Shown here in pieces: positions 35,623 through 47,500 of a stretch of 64,000 nucleotides of DNA. This stretch comes from Syngnathus acus (lineage: Eukaryota > Chordata > Actinopteri > Syngnathiformes > Syngnathidae). The notes below the pieces were generated by a model. It ran no database searches. It was not told the DNA's origin and saw only the letters and a list, made by a program, of their open reading frames with translations. The DNA is taken from positions 2,666,001 through 2,730,000 of the forward strand of contig NC_051100.1 in NCBI RefSeq assembly GCF_901709675.1. The letters run 5' to 3'. Within the stretch, counting starts at the first letter, position 1. Each line of letters opens with the position of its first letter. A program made the position numbers and the translations under genes.

Positions 35623-38475
35623 GGGGGTGCTGTGTGCATGTGTAGATTAAAGGCATGTGTGCAATGTGAAGTTGTTACAAACAACACTAGACTTGACAGT
35701 AAGAGTAAAATATATCTATATATAAAAAATACCCCAAAAAGTCATAATTTGTTGAGAAATGTGGGCAAAAAGGTGGTTGCACGAACATTTTCTCGTGTGT
35801 GTGTGTGTGTCGTGTGAGAACAGATGGAGACGGTGTTGCAAGCTAGCAACACCATTGTTCCGCAGCCAATCACGGGCTGCTGCTGCATGTGAGGAAGCCA
35901 ATCAAAAGAGCCACAAGCTCATTTAGAGAATAATAAAAAAAATAGGGCCATTCATCATTCAATCACGCCGCTGTCAACGCCAGCCACACAGACACACACA
36001 CGACAGAATATGTAAAAGTAACTCATTAAGTGCACTTGGTGTGAAAACAATAGAAGAGGCTACATGAGTGAAAAACAGGATACATTTGTAACTAGCATTC
36101 CTCCTGACAGCAGAAATGATCGGGCAGACCTCCACCAAGACTCAAAAGTCGCGCCGCATTTTCTAAAAATCAATCATTAACGACAGAACCCAATTATAAG
36201 ACAGTCAATACTGTTCCGCCCCAGTCCTGCGGGGGGCGATAATGGTTAACTGCCAATAGAAGGATCCATTGTTTTGTTTTTGTAAATCGTTTTGTTACGG
36301 TGAAATAAAGATGCATTGTATTATATTTTTAAAAACATTTATGGGATTGTAGATGTTTGATGTTCCGACGCTAAGTGGCTGCACGTTAGCATTGCTAACC
36401 TCAAACATTTTAGGTTTTTACACATTGCTGTGGAAGATCGGCGGTCCCTCCTCCACCTAACACCGCCCACCACCACGCTTCCCGCTCCCCTACCAGGCAA
36501 GAAAATGATCCCCGCTAAATAATTTATCAAGATAAATGATAATTGCTGCCATTTTTTATGTGGTGCGCACTCCTTAATGAGCGCCATCAATTAGCCACCA
36601 ATGCAGCTGACAGAAGACGGAGGAGGAGAATCAAGAGAACCCGAATCAGGAGCACCAGCCTTAATTTGCACGAATCGAAGGACGAAGGTGCATTATCATA
36701 ATAAGAATTTACTGTATATTATTATAAACCGATTATTCAGGAAAAGTTTGAAGTCCGTCTTCTCTTTAATACAAGAGATAGGATTACGGGATACGATTCT
36801 CTCATCCAGAACTGAATGCACCTGGATCTACTTGAGTGTAAAATTTTATATTGTACGGTCTCGCTATAGTGCAGACGTTCCCTGTGTTGCGATATTATCG
36901 TTGCCGAACGGCCTTGAATACATTATCGGTAACATATGCGCACACACACGAGTACAGTAATTGTGGATGGCTCACACTTCATCCAATTGTCCCTCCGTTG
37001 CTGTCAGACATCAAAGATGTGGGGGGGAGGCTCCTCTGAGGCCGCCCGATTGAAACCTGGCAATGGCAACAAACATCTGCTTCAAACAAAAAGACATCTG
37101 CATATTTCACATTTGTTTTTCATAAATGAACCAGAAAAGCCTGCCAAAAATCCGGCCCGGGAGCCTTGAGTCGCCGCGTAAAGTTGAGAAGCTGGGAGAG
37201 TTGCAAATGAGCATGAGGAGAGAAGATGAGTTAGACTACAACTTTGAGGTATTTCTTATTGTGTGGTACTGTATGGCGGGAGGGGCATAGGATGATAGCA
37301 CAGCATTCTACCAAGGATTTACTTTTTTCCATCACAGCGCCATCTTCTGGTGGGTCACTGCCCCACCATAAATGTAAAATGTATAAAGTTTCGTGCTATA
37401 TTGAGCAGATCAAGGCCATTGTGACAACAGTATGTTATGAATCTGATTTTGCTTTTACAATGATGTCAAATGTGTTGTTTTCTTTTTCTTTTTTTTCGCA
37501 GCCTCACACACTCCCCTCAAAAAATCAAATAACATGTTAAAAAATGCATGGCATGAGGTGCCAGGCTTCCTTTGTGGAGCGAATGCGGCGACGACAGGGG
37601 AGCGATGTAATTACATCAAACATGGCAACCGGCGCAGGTGCTAATATATGCTAATGAGTCATTTCCCGGGCTCCGCAATCTGGACACGAATGTATTTAAA
37701 GAGAGAAGCAGCAAAACAAGCCCAGCAGCACTTTTCTTCTTTTTTTTTTTAACACACGGGTACTCATGGTGATTGGCTGTAAACATTTTACAAATGCTAA
37801 TCAGATAAGTAGTGGAGGCCCTCCGTGTACAATTGTTTCCAATATTTCGATGTTTAAATTATAATTCTTTTCTCACCAGATTAAGGAGGGACATTTTCTT
37901 GACGAATTATAATAACTTCCTTGATAGATGTAATTCAATTTAAGAGGTTGGAAAAGGGGGGGTTTTAATGTGTGCGCAATTTGGTGGAAATTGCATTGCT
38001 TTTTGTTTGTTTGTTTTGTCTAATTTACAAAGCGAAATGACGCCTTATGGTCCACTTAAGTCCCCGACTACAGGCTACTCCGCTTTTCCCCCCGTAAAGG
38101 GACCAAGGGATGGCGGCAACAAAAACTCTAGCATCGCGTACGTGAAAAGTGGCCGCTCCAGTGCCATATGCTCGGCGGGATGATAAAAGCCGGCCGGCGG
38201 AGGGTCCTCCATCAAAAGGCGGTGTATGAAAATATCAACATCACAGCGGGTACAAGACTTCTGCTACTGGGGCCAAATTTAGATCAAACGCAGCTTAGAC
38301 AGGAAGGGGAGGGGGGGGGGGTCAAGTTGGGGTGTACATTTCTACATGGAAATGTGTTCATATTCATAATCACAACATGTAATTTATTTACCCACAACCA
38401 ATTTGTTCATATCCTTTGGAAGTCAACTCGTACTGAAAATAATTCTACCCATAGTGTACAGTACCGGCGTGCATT
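35623..38475. other. Non-coding stretch, no gene seen
   Basis: No gene recognised. Mixed, possibly conserved blocks lie around 36530-36600 and 38030-38190. T-runs lie near 37485-37496 and 37738-37750. Confidence 0.45.
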
Positions 38476-38524
38476 TGGCAAAATGTGGATGCAAATGAAT
38501 TTGGCAAAACGTGGATGCAAATTA
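38476..38524 (+). repeat. Short tandem duplicate of about 24-27 bases
   Basis: TTTGGCAAAATGTGGATGCA followed by AATGAA, then TTTGGCAAAACGTGGATGCA followed by AATTAG. Confidence 0.85.
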
Positions 38525-39232
38525 GCGTTTTGATGTTGTCCTTACTCGAGTGTGTGCGTCGACTCGATTGCCGCGAATGAGTTTAAAATTGCGAGATGGA
38601 GCTGCAGGACTGACGGGAGGAATCGTAATCCACAAACTTGTTGTCAAACTAAACATCAAGCAAATAGGATGAGGTGTTGTGTATTTAAAACAACTTTGCC
38701 TTAGGAATGAATGCCCTTAAAAAGCAAAGACAGGTGAGCTTATAAATCACAGCTCCTGATGTCATGTATCACTGTTAGCGCTCACCTGGCATATTTCATC
38801 CTCCTCAGCTGCCGGCTCTCCCGAGAGGAGGTCGTGCGCCGCTGCCATCTGGCCCGCTTCCTGTCATCATTAACCCGGGAGGGGTCGCCTCTGCAGGGGG
38901 GCGGGGGGGGTGGGTGCTGCCGTACACCGCGCATGCACACATCGCCCAGGAAAGGGGGAAAAAAACTGAAAAGGAAAACAAAGGGCAACATTTTGAAAAA
39001 TGCGCCAGGAAAGTGTCGAGCATGTCAGTTCAGCGAGCATCAAAAGAATAAATGTGCATTCGCGTAACTTATTTTTTACACTTGTAGGACAGTTAAGAAT
39101 GTTAAAATGGGTTTTGCATTCATTCAGCTGTTTTTTTTTCCCAAAAATTATTCTTTAAAAATGTATTTATTCATGATCTATAATTTAATCATGTACCTTT
39201 AATATTTGGCTAATTGGTTGATTGACTTTTTT

Positions 39233-39334
39233 AAATTATTATCATTACTATTATTATTATTAGTAGTAGTAGTGATAGTATTGTTGTTATTATTATTATT
39301 TGTCCTAACGTTTTTATTATTTGTCCTAACGTTT
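39233..39334 (+). repeat. (ATT/AGT)n tract and adjoining 21-bp tandem pair
   Basis: Imperfect ATT and AGT triplets at 39233-39301. Then TTATTTGTCCTAACGTTT occurs twice in direct succession up to 39334. Confidence 0.85.
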
Positions 39335-39703
39335 AAGTAAATAAACCAGAGTGAATGCGGTGCAACACACCTAAGACGGACAAAATGGTGCCCGTGTCCA
39401 TATGCATAATGACGTGTCCGGTCACATGACTCTCACGGCCTCACACGAGTGCATCCCAAGTGCTTAAAAGCGCATATGTGCCAAATTCATCTTAATGTGC
39501 CAGCCATGCTCTTGCATATTCATATAAATATGACATGACCGTCGCTCCACGTGGGAATTGATTGCTTCTCCTCACCAAGCAAATGAAGGAGGTGTGGATG
39601 TGATGGGATGGTGGACGTGGGGGTGGCATGGAGTGGCTTATCTGAATATTTAATCACTTCAGCACTCTGCGGGACATTTATCATCAGCTGTGTTATGATA
39701 AAC

Positions 39704-39745
39704 AAGGGCTGCAAATGGCCCCCGGGCCGGACTTTGAACACCACC
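39704..39745. mobile_element. Decayed hAT-type terminal fragment
   Basis: GGGCTGCAAATGGCCCCCGG followed by GCCGGACTTTGAACACC resembles 29727-29769 and the fish hAT end. The terminal CCCCTG is lost. Confidence 0.4.
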
Positions 39746-41309
39746 AGTTTGTAGCATAAAGTAAAAAGTCGACGATAGATGCTCGTCCTCGTTGACTTTG
39801 TTCAGAATATTCCTCACACTTGTGTTTCGGTATTCCCAAATCTTTCCAAACACCAGCTGCCCGAGCCTTCAGCTCTTCCTTTCCACGCGGCCAGCGGGAT
39901 TCCGTCCGACGGGGAGTCTGGGGAAGAAGCGGCCGCTTGGTTTTGACGCTTTCCGTTGGCAGCGAGACAGCTCATAATCCCAGTTTGGAGAGCGAGTTGG
40001 CACGCGGCGGTTCTTTGGAAGCTCTCCACCGCCCCACATGCTAGCTGTCACCCGAGAGCCCGAGGCCATATTGGCACAATCTGAGATGCAACCAACGTGG
40101 GGATAGGCAGTGAGGGATACGTTGCGGTCCCACTCGCAATAGAAGGAAAATCCACAATGTACATGGAGAGGGATGCCGAAAGAATTCATCAAATTTAAAT
40201 CGATATTGCAATGTAGTAGAAAGCAATTCTCAAATCTCAAAGGTGGCATTTTGGGGGCAGAAAAAATGCTTCATTTCAGTCGGTCGGTAGACTTTTTTTT
40301 TTTTTTTATCTGACTTAGGTTTACGATACAGTTGTATGGAATAATTTTACAAAGATTGAAATTGCATGGATTTAACCATACGTTGTCATTTCATGTTACA
40401 AAAGCCCGCTAGCTTAATGCTAAGCAGAAATGCAAAACGCCATCAACTGGCTAATGTAATTTAGCATGTATGTTGTATTACTGAAAAGGAAGAGGCTCAA
40501 TATGGCGGCAATTCACTGTTATAGCCTGACTTGTGACTCCTTGGAGATGCGTTGCTGCGGGCCTTCAAAGTGGTTAGTATTTGTTAGCTTCTCATCATCT
40601 CAAAAAACTGGCGTCCACCCAACAACTTCCTCTTCTTCTTCGCAGCCTACACCTGCCCCAATCCCCTGACGACGTGGTCCCCGCTTTTCCTCGCCATAAA
40701 CGCCAGCAGCTGCTCGGGCAAGCAGCCATGCGTTCTTGACTTTTTTTGCCGCAAAACCCGCCCGCCCGCCGTAAAGAAATTTTGCACAATTAACTCTCTA
40801 ATTGCCTCTAAACAAGCCAGGCGTCAACTTTAAATAGAACGTGTGTGGTGAAGGTAGAAAGACGCAAGAGGAACTTCTGGAAAAGGACCAAAAGCAGCCC
40901 AGGCTGCAAAGTAAATCAAGGAATTATACAGTAGCTAATGCGTGCGAGAACGAGCGGAACAGGCGCCCCCTAAAGGCTGCAATTAACATGACTTGCACAA
41001 GCTAATTATGTTAAATTAAAAAAAATTCATATCGTTCACTGTGTATGAATGCCTGATTGGCTGCCGAAATACAAAATATTAATCTTTTCAAAACTTTATG
41101 AGTAAAATTTCATTCAATGTTGTATTGTTAAAGGTTTTAAAAAATATTTCTACCTCAAGTCAATTCCATTCCATTTGGATTTTAGTTTAGAATTTTTTTA
41201 AGTGGACTTTTAATCATTTAATATACAGAGTCTAGCATTTTTCATTTCTTAGAAGTAAAATTTCAATAAAACACATACTTCTAAAGACATTCAAAGAAAC
41301 TACCTGCCC
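39746..41309. other. Non-coding stretch upstream of etaa1
   Basis: No gene recognised. A T-run lies at 40293-40307, and the block at 41040-41280 is AT-rich. A pyrimidine/CpG-bearing region at 40610-40800 shows no exon I can support. Confidence 0.45.
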
Positions 41310-41520
41310 TATGCTTCACGACTGCTTCGCGTTTCGCTCGTCCCAAAACCTTCAAGGCTTCCGTATGACGTCACAAACAAACATGGTGGCGCGCTTGAAA
41401 ATACTCGACTGAAGGCGACAACACAACAAGAAAGTGTCGTCGCTATTTGGAATCGATTTGAGTCGATCAACAAAATAATGTTGAGCAGAAGCTACATCGC
41501 TCACAACGGTTTAACTCACC
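41310..41520 (+). promoter_or_regulatory. etaa1 promoter and 5' leader with CRE
   Basis: CpG-rich and TATA-less, directly upstream of the first coding exon. It contains a perfect palindromic CRE, TGACGTCA, at 41366-41373 and AACATGGTGGCGCG at 41381, which resembles a YY1-type initiator site. Both are typical of housekeeping promoters and suggest CREB/ATF-type control. Two upstream ATGs lie here: one at 41383 opening a 9-codon frame ending at TGA, and one at 41478 opening a frame that runs past the main start and stops at 41588. Confidence 0.6.
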
Positions 41521-43719
41521 ATGTCCAAGCCGAGGACGGCTTCCACGATTACCGCTTCATCATCTTCGTCGTGTGCATCCTCCACTGATCCGTCTCGGCC
41601 AGTTTCCAAAGTTTTTCACGGAAGAAGTCAGGACAAGAAGGACGCCGAAGTTCCCTTAGCGAATATCTGCAAAGGTGAATAATGAACATGCAATGATTGA
41701 CGTGCATGTTTGTTTTGCATATTTTTGTTTTGCATCTGTTGCAGGCAGGAGTGATGGGGGAGGGGTAGTTGGTGGAAAACAAGTCAAGAATTAAAAAAAA
41801 GAAAGTTTGCACTGTGTGCAACATACATAAAATTGAAATTTGAGGACACATTTCGAACTACAGAATTGCTAAAACAATTTCTCCTTAAAATTGTCCAGAC
41901 AAACTCGGAATCAATGGATAAAAATTAATTGCACAATAATATCAGTGGCTAAAAAAAACTTTGGACAGAGAAGTGAACATGACATTAAACTCCATTTCAT
42001 GTTCAAAGAGCTGCAAAGTCCTCCGCGCCGAGCCCACTGCATATTCAGTGAATCCAACCATGGAGACTCTTCGAATGACCTGGAGCCATCACAAGACATC
42101 GTTTGGGGTGCCATGTCACCCCCCACTGGTAAAAATCAAAACAACATTATGTGTTGAATGTATCCACAAATTGACCAACTCAAACAAACTGTCAACGGTT
42201 CAATGTAATTTGCTTCCTATTTTACCTGAAAATACAATAGGACAGGAATTCCAAAGCCCAACTATTTGCATACAGGCTATTAAAAAGTCAGTTGCCCATA
42301 TTTTGTTCCTCTAACCTGCTTTTTGTTTTCAGAGGTGGGGCCGAATGTTAGAACCTTGGAAATAGCTGACATCGTCAATCTCATTGCGCCAAAGGTTAGC
42401 TGCTTTTCTAATGGGAGAAAAAAGAAAGTAATGGTAAACTTGCGTAGTCATCCTTGTGTTTTGCATTTGGCAGGACACAAAACCAAGAGGTCCGCTGTCG
42501 CCTCTGTGGCAGTGGCTCTGCAGCCCGACACCCTTGACGCCCGACGCACCCAGAACCAGAATGAGGAAGAAATCCCATCGGTGAGTTTGTCACAAAAAAG
42601 AAAGACAATTGTACCTTGATTCAGTGAGTAAAAGATCAAATCAAAACGATGGCTCCCTTCTCCAGGCAGAACAACGTGAACGAGCTGATAAAACTGGCCC
42701 GGCAGTTTGACGAGAACATGCAGCAAGACAAGCAGGCGTCGGCCCAGCTAAACAACAACAACCAAATTGACAAAACGCCAACAGAGACGCCGTCACCACT
42801 GAACCAAACCGAGGCCGAGCTCCGAGCCCTTTTCGACTCGTCCACTCAGAAGGTCAGCGGCGCCCTCAGCCCGGTCTCCTCCAAATCATCCCAGGACAAA
42901 AGCCAGCTCAACAAGTCCAATCCCGGTCCTGAAAAAGTCAAGGAGTCAAGCAGCAAGTGCGGCGACTTTGACGACGACTGGGACAACGACGACCTGCTCA
43001 ACGATTCTTCTTTGCTGGCCCTGATGCAGAATCCCGACCAGGATTGCAGCCCGGTCCGGCAATCCGCTCTGACCAACCTGCGGGACTTTTGTCCCAAAGT
43101 CAAGCCCACACCTCGAAGCACTTTTAAGTTGGAGACCAACCCTTACGTCCAAACTGTTCAACCCAAGCCAGAAACATCCACCACCAAGATTTCCGACTGT
43201 GAATGGGACGACGGGGATGACGACGCTCTCTTCTACCAGGCGTGCGACAGCGTGGAAAGTCTCTCTCAACCCGCACGGTCCACCCCTGCCGCCACGCCTC
43301 TCGCCATCCACCAAACGTTGCCCGCTAACAGGAAATCGCCTCGCACCATCATGCGTTCCAGTTCGTTACCGAGCAACACTTTGAAGGTCAACCAAGGATG
43401 GAAAGCTCAGGTTTACACGAATCTCCCGATAGGATGCCGCGTGCCGACAAAGCAGGAACCTTTGTCGGCCTTGAGGAGGAACGTGTGCAACGCGGCAGTG
43501 AAAAGCAACAAAGGTGATGAATTCCATGCTGACTCAAAGCAAACCAGACTTGTTCACCTTTTCTCATTTCTTCTTCTCATTTTCCGTTCTTTCTTCTCAT
43601 CCGCAGTGTTTGTCACCAACCAGACGACGGGCAAGTGTTCGGCAGCAGAAATCGAACGCAAGAAGCAAGAAGCTTTGGCTCGAAGGCGGCAGAGGATGGA
43701 GAATACGCAGAAATTGTAA
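41521..43719 (+). CDS. etaa1: ETAA1, RPA-binding activator of ATR kinase
   Basis: Nuclear replication-stress protein that binds RPA-coated single-stranded DNA and activates ATR-ATRIP independently of TOPBP1. Exons: 41521-41674, 42009-42128, 42333-42394, 42474-42580, 42666-43513, 43607-43719; together 1404 bases, 467 residues. The second exon's acceptor is the least certain: 41946 also keeps phase and adds 21 residues. Visible landmarks, matched to human ETAA1 from memory: QSPPRR then DIVWGAMSPP with the ATR-activating tryptophan at about residue 84; EIADIVNLIAP; NELIKLARQFDENM at about 153; AELRALFDSSTQKVSG; an acidic FDDDWDNDD block at about 249; EWDDGDDDALFYQACD at 327-342, the RPA70-type acidic motif; and the C-terminal AEIERKKQEALARRRQR, the RPA32-type helix. 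Human ETAA1 is about 926 residues, so the spacers are much reduced. The last intron is 93 bases and in frame. Confidence 0.93.
43514..43606 (+). other. etaa1 last intron: 93 bases, in frame, no stop
   Basis: Donor AAG|GTGATG and acceptor TCATCCGCAG are both good, with a strong pyrimidine tract. The length is a multiple of three and contains no stop, so a retained-intron transcript would add 31 residues, hydrophobic in the middle, just before the RPA32-binding helix. It is called as an intron because the flanking residues align with the family and the inserted ones do not. Confidence 0.85.
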
Positions 43720-43959
43720 AAATGTTTTTTTTTTTTCCATCATGCTGCTATTGAAAAAACTGAGATTCAATCAGACTTTTTTTTTTTGTTTCAAAAGTGC
43801 CGCAATTACTTTCATACGTCTGTGTTTGCTGTGATAGTATTAGACAATAATGTGATGGATGCATTTGAGTGTTTTTTTGTTTTTTGCATAACTTGTCACG
43901 TCTTAGCGCACTATTTCTTGTCACGCACTAGTTTTCTGTGTATGTTTTGAGCGAGTGTA

Positions 43960-43965
43960 AATAAA
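43960..43965 (+). terminator. etaa1 polyadenylation signal
   Basis: AATAAA 241 bases after the stop codon, followed within 30 bases by T-rich and TG-bearing sequence. Confidence 0.75.
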
Positions 43966-44253
43966 ATCTTTGTTTTGCTACTACACTGCTTTTGCGGGGT
44001 TTTTTTTCAAATGTAAGATCTTGCAGAAATTGGGTTTGGTTCCGTGCAGGTGTTAGTGCCTCCTCGCCGCCACCTGGTTTGATTCGGGCTCTGTTGACAG
44101 GCCCGAGCGGACATTTCGCTGTTGAGAATGAGGAATTATTTTTAATCTGACGTATAATTTGCTGACCCGAGAACACAATGTTACCCTTTGTGGTCCCGAC
44201 TAGTCTACTTCCCAGGTGTGTTTGGAGTATTACATCTTCCTCAGAATCCTGTT

Positions 44254-44263
44254 CCATAAATCA
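44254..44263 (-). promoter_or_regulatory. PBX-HOX-type motif TGATTTATGG
   Basis: Exact copy on the minus strand, about 530 bases past the etaa1 stop codon. Confidence 0.35.
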
Positions 44264-44486
44264 CAAGCAAAGAAATTTGCAGCATCATGAAAAGATTTTT
44301 GGGTTTATGACAGCCATTATCCTTTTTTTTTTTTTTTACGATGATGACTTGGATTTATTTCAGCTATCTGATGAAGCTAGCAGGTGTGCGGAGAAGGCGC
44401 AGTAGGGGGATTAGCAACTGATCATGTTTGAATGTCTTCTCATGTTTTGCAGACAGTTTCTTCGTCATTACATTCTGCTCATGTTT

Positions 44487-44487
<1 letters not shown>

Positions 44488-44567
<80 letters not shown>
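44488..44567 (+). repeat. (CA)n microsatellite, about 40 units
   Basis: Uninterrupted CA run of about 80 bases. Confidence 0.98.
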
Positions 44568-44572
<5 letters not shown>

Positions 44573-47500
44573 CACAGGCGAGCTGCAGCAAGCTGTCAGC
44601 GGCGTGAAATGACCTGTGACCATTTTCACGGTGCGTGTCATTAGGCAGCTTCAGATTTGTTTCAACAGCGCTTCACCTGTGGGCTCCATTCACGGGCCCC
44701 CAGGTATGACGCACCCCCCTCTCGGTATCCCACAATCCCCTTTGCAAAATTCCCCTGCTCACACCCCCAAGCAAGAACGTGGAAAGTTGTAAAAACAAGT
44801 TTTGTTTTTACAAGGCACTGAAATCTATCTTCATGGCGCAATGTCAGCTTTGTTTTGTTTGCCCTAGCAGCGAACTAGCATGTAGCTAGCAAGTTAAACT
44901 ACAAAATGGAGTGGAGATCATTTCCCAAATTTAAATCACCCGTCCAGTTTTCTCTATTCATCCCGTTATTTTCAAACCATTCCATCGGCAAAATTTCTAC
45001 CAAAGATTTTTCACAGTTCTCCAATTCCTAGCTTTTTCAACATACCGCATTTTCCAAGACAGAATTCCAAAATGAATGCAGATATTTTGTTATTTATAAT
45101 ACTTCCACAACACATCAAAATTTCAGCTTATTCAGAACGTAGCGGTCAACCGCCAAATTCTTTCTCTGAATTAAATCCAATTTAATCCAATGTGGGTGAC
45201 AGCGTTTTGGAAACGCTGCAGATTTTTAAATGGAGCCGCCTGATACAACGGAGACGACTAGGGGAGGAAAAACACGATATTTATGTTGCTGACACAACAT
45301 TGTAATTTACAAGTCGTTAATGGTGCGAATGTCTGGCGAGTAAGTCATGTGAAGGTCAACGTCACCCAGACGAAAGCGATAAGACAGACATGTAAAAAAA
45401 AAAAATGTTATTCCAAACTAAATCACAACTTTGGAATGAGAGGGGAGTAGCAGCAAAACATTTCTTGGAGAAGGATTTACGATCCCGAGTGAACCGGCGC
45501 AACGATTTCACGTCACGTTCGACGGCGGGGATTTTTTTTCGAGAGCGATCCCGTATCGATGCGCAGGCACGGCCATGCTTTATTAAGCGTGCTGATAAGG
45601 CGACGTCAACCGGCTCGTGCGCGGCCAACAAGCATTCCTGCAGCTTATATCTGCCAACACCTTTGCGCTACAATGGCTTTGGCCTTAAAGCCGCCCCTGT
45701 GTTCCCTAACACACACACACACCATCATCCCCTCTGCCTTTAATAGTCAGCGTGGGATGTAATGGTGTGTTGACAGCTTTAGGCTGAGGTCATTTGGTTG
45801 CTCTACAGTGACATGTCCAAGCTACCCCGAAAGAACAAATGAGCAGCAGATGCTGATGACCTTAAAATCAAATTGCGGAATTATTTCACAAAAATCTGAT
45901 TTATTGTTTGCTAAATGACTTTCCTTGAAAAATATGGTCATATGTTAAACTGACAACAACCCCTAAAATTTGGCCAAAATTGTTGCTTCAAAGCAAAATG
46001 GCAGACTTTTTGTTTCATTTCAGTCCAACTAAATTTTGCCTCGATTCGCATAACTGTGTTCCAGACTGATTTTTTTTTTCTTCTTTTATTATTTTGACTT
46101 CATGGTGAGTTTTTGGGCCAGTTTGCGTTCTGGCTATAAAGCTAACAGTGCTCGATGCTAGAGCGGATCCAAATGGTATAAAGGGTCTCAGTCATCTGGG
46201 AAGCTATTTCTCCGTAACGTTGGCTTAAAGGCAAGAAAGGCAAGAAGTGCCAATGAATAAATAAGCAGTGTTTGCAAATGGGGGCTCCCCAGTCAAATAA
46301 GACGAGCCGAAGCAAACGGATCGGCTCCGCGCAGCAGCTAAAGAAGCCGCTGCCGTGGGAGGAAAAGAAATTAAACATTTCCATCAAAGATTTTGCTCCC
46401 AGGACTGCAGCGTTTCCTTTGAAAACGTTTTAAAACGAGGGAACCAAGTTGTTGTGGGAATTTGCTCAGACTTGAAACTGTTTATTAGCAATGCTGAGTT
46501 CAGAATCACAATGATCCATTTTTTAGAATGAAATCCGGTCAATTTTTGTTGACTCCTCAAGAAAAAAAAAAAATCTCAATGTACTGGTGCCCTTCAACAT
46601 GTCAGTGGTGCTGTCTATCAGTATCACAGGAGCATATCCCTCCGACATACAGGGCTTGTTTAAACGCTGCCATACACACACACACACACACACACGCTAC
46701 AGGCTATCGCAGCGGGATTAATCTACATGTGAAATGCGCTTCCTCCCTCGCGCCCGCGATTCTTGTGTCTTGTCAGCAATCTGGCTGTAGCGCTGCCATA
46801 CAGAAGGCCTCAGTTTGTATTGATTGAATGAAGCTGGATCACACACACATACGCACACACTGATGACTTTGTTGCAGATGGAGGGATAGTGGGAGGGAGG
46901 GAAGAGTGTCAGGCGTGGCGTGATGGGCGAACATCAATCATTGCCTGTCAGCATCGCCCACTGACACCTCCTCCTCTCACTTTTTCTTCTGCTTCACTGC
47001 TCGCCCTTTGTTTTCAATGGCCGTGCATGTGTGTGTGTGTGTAAGACGTGGGCTGTTTGCAGGTGTTAACGTTCTGAGCTGCCAATTAGCTCTCGTGTCT
47101 TCTTTTCCTCCTCGCGGGTCATGACAAACTTGATGCGTTTGGTACGTGATGAACGCGTGTTGACTTTTGTTCGTGCACCTGCATGAGTTTGCGTGTTACA
47201 TATCTCGCTCACCTATCCAATTAATGCATAGGTGCTTGGAAAAATTAAAAATATCGTATATTTAACCATTTGCCGACATTCGCGAATTTGTATGAGGTAC
47301 AGTAGTTGCGCAACTAAAACAAAAACAGTAAATCTTTCTTCTGGGTACTTTTAGCACAGTCCGGCTATTTTGCAGATTTCTTTTGTACAGTCTATAAGAG
47401 TTTTTATAATTTATTTGAGGTGTAATTCTACCATGGACCACTAGATGGCAGGACATTATTTTGTTTGACACTACATTTGAATAAAAAAGAAACAGAAAGC

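Noticed and set aside
26294-41300. Search for the missing cadherin exons downstream
   Set aside because: No EC5 motif, membrane-span exon or catenin-binding motif was found on either strand between the break and etaa1.
41741-41790. Strong acceptor at 41744 as the start of etaa1 exon 2
   Set aside because: It keeps phase but runs into a stop after 17 codons, with no convincing donor first; 42009 gives the family-like KELQSPPRR junction.
42649-43719. Single continuous 356-residue frame as the whole gene
   Set aside because: Its start lies in intron sequence and it includes a 93-base intron. The family alignment supports a six-exon etaa1 instead.
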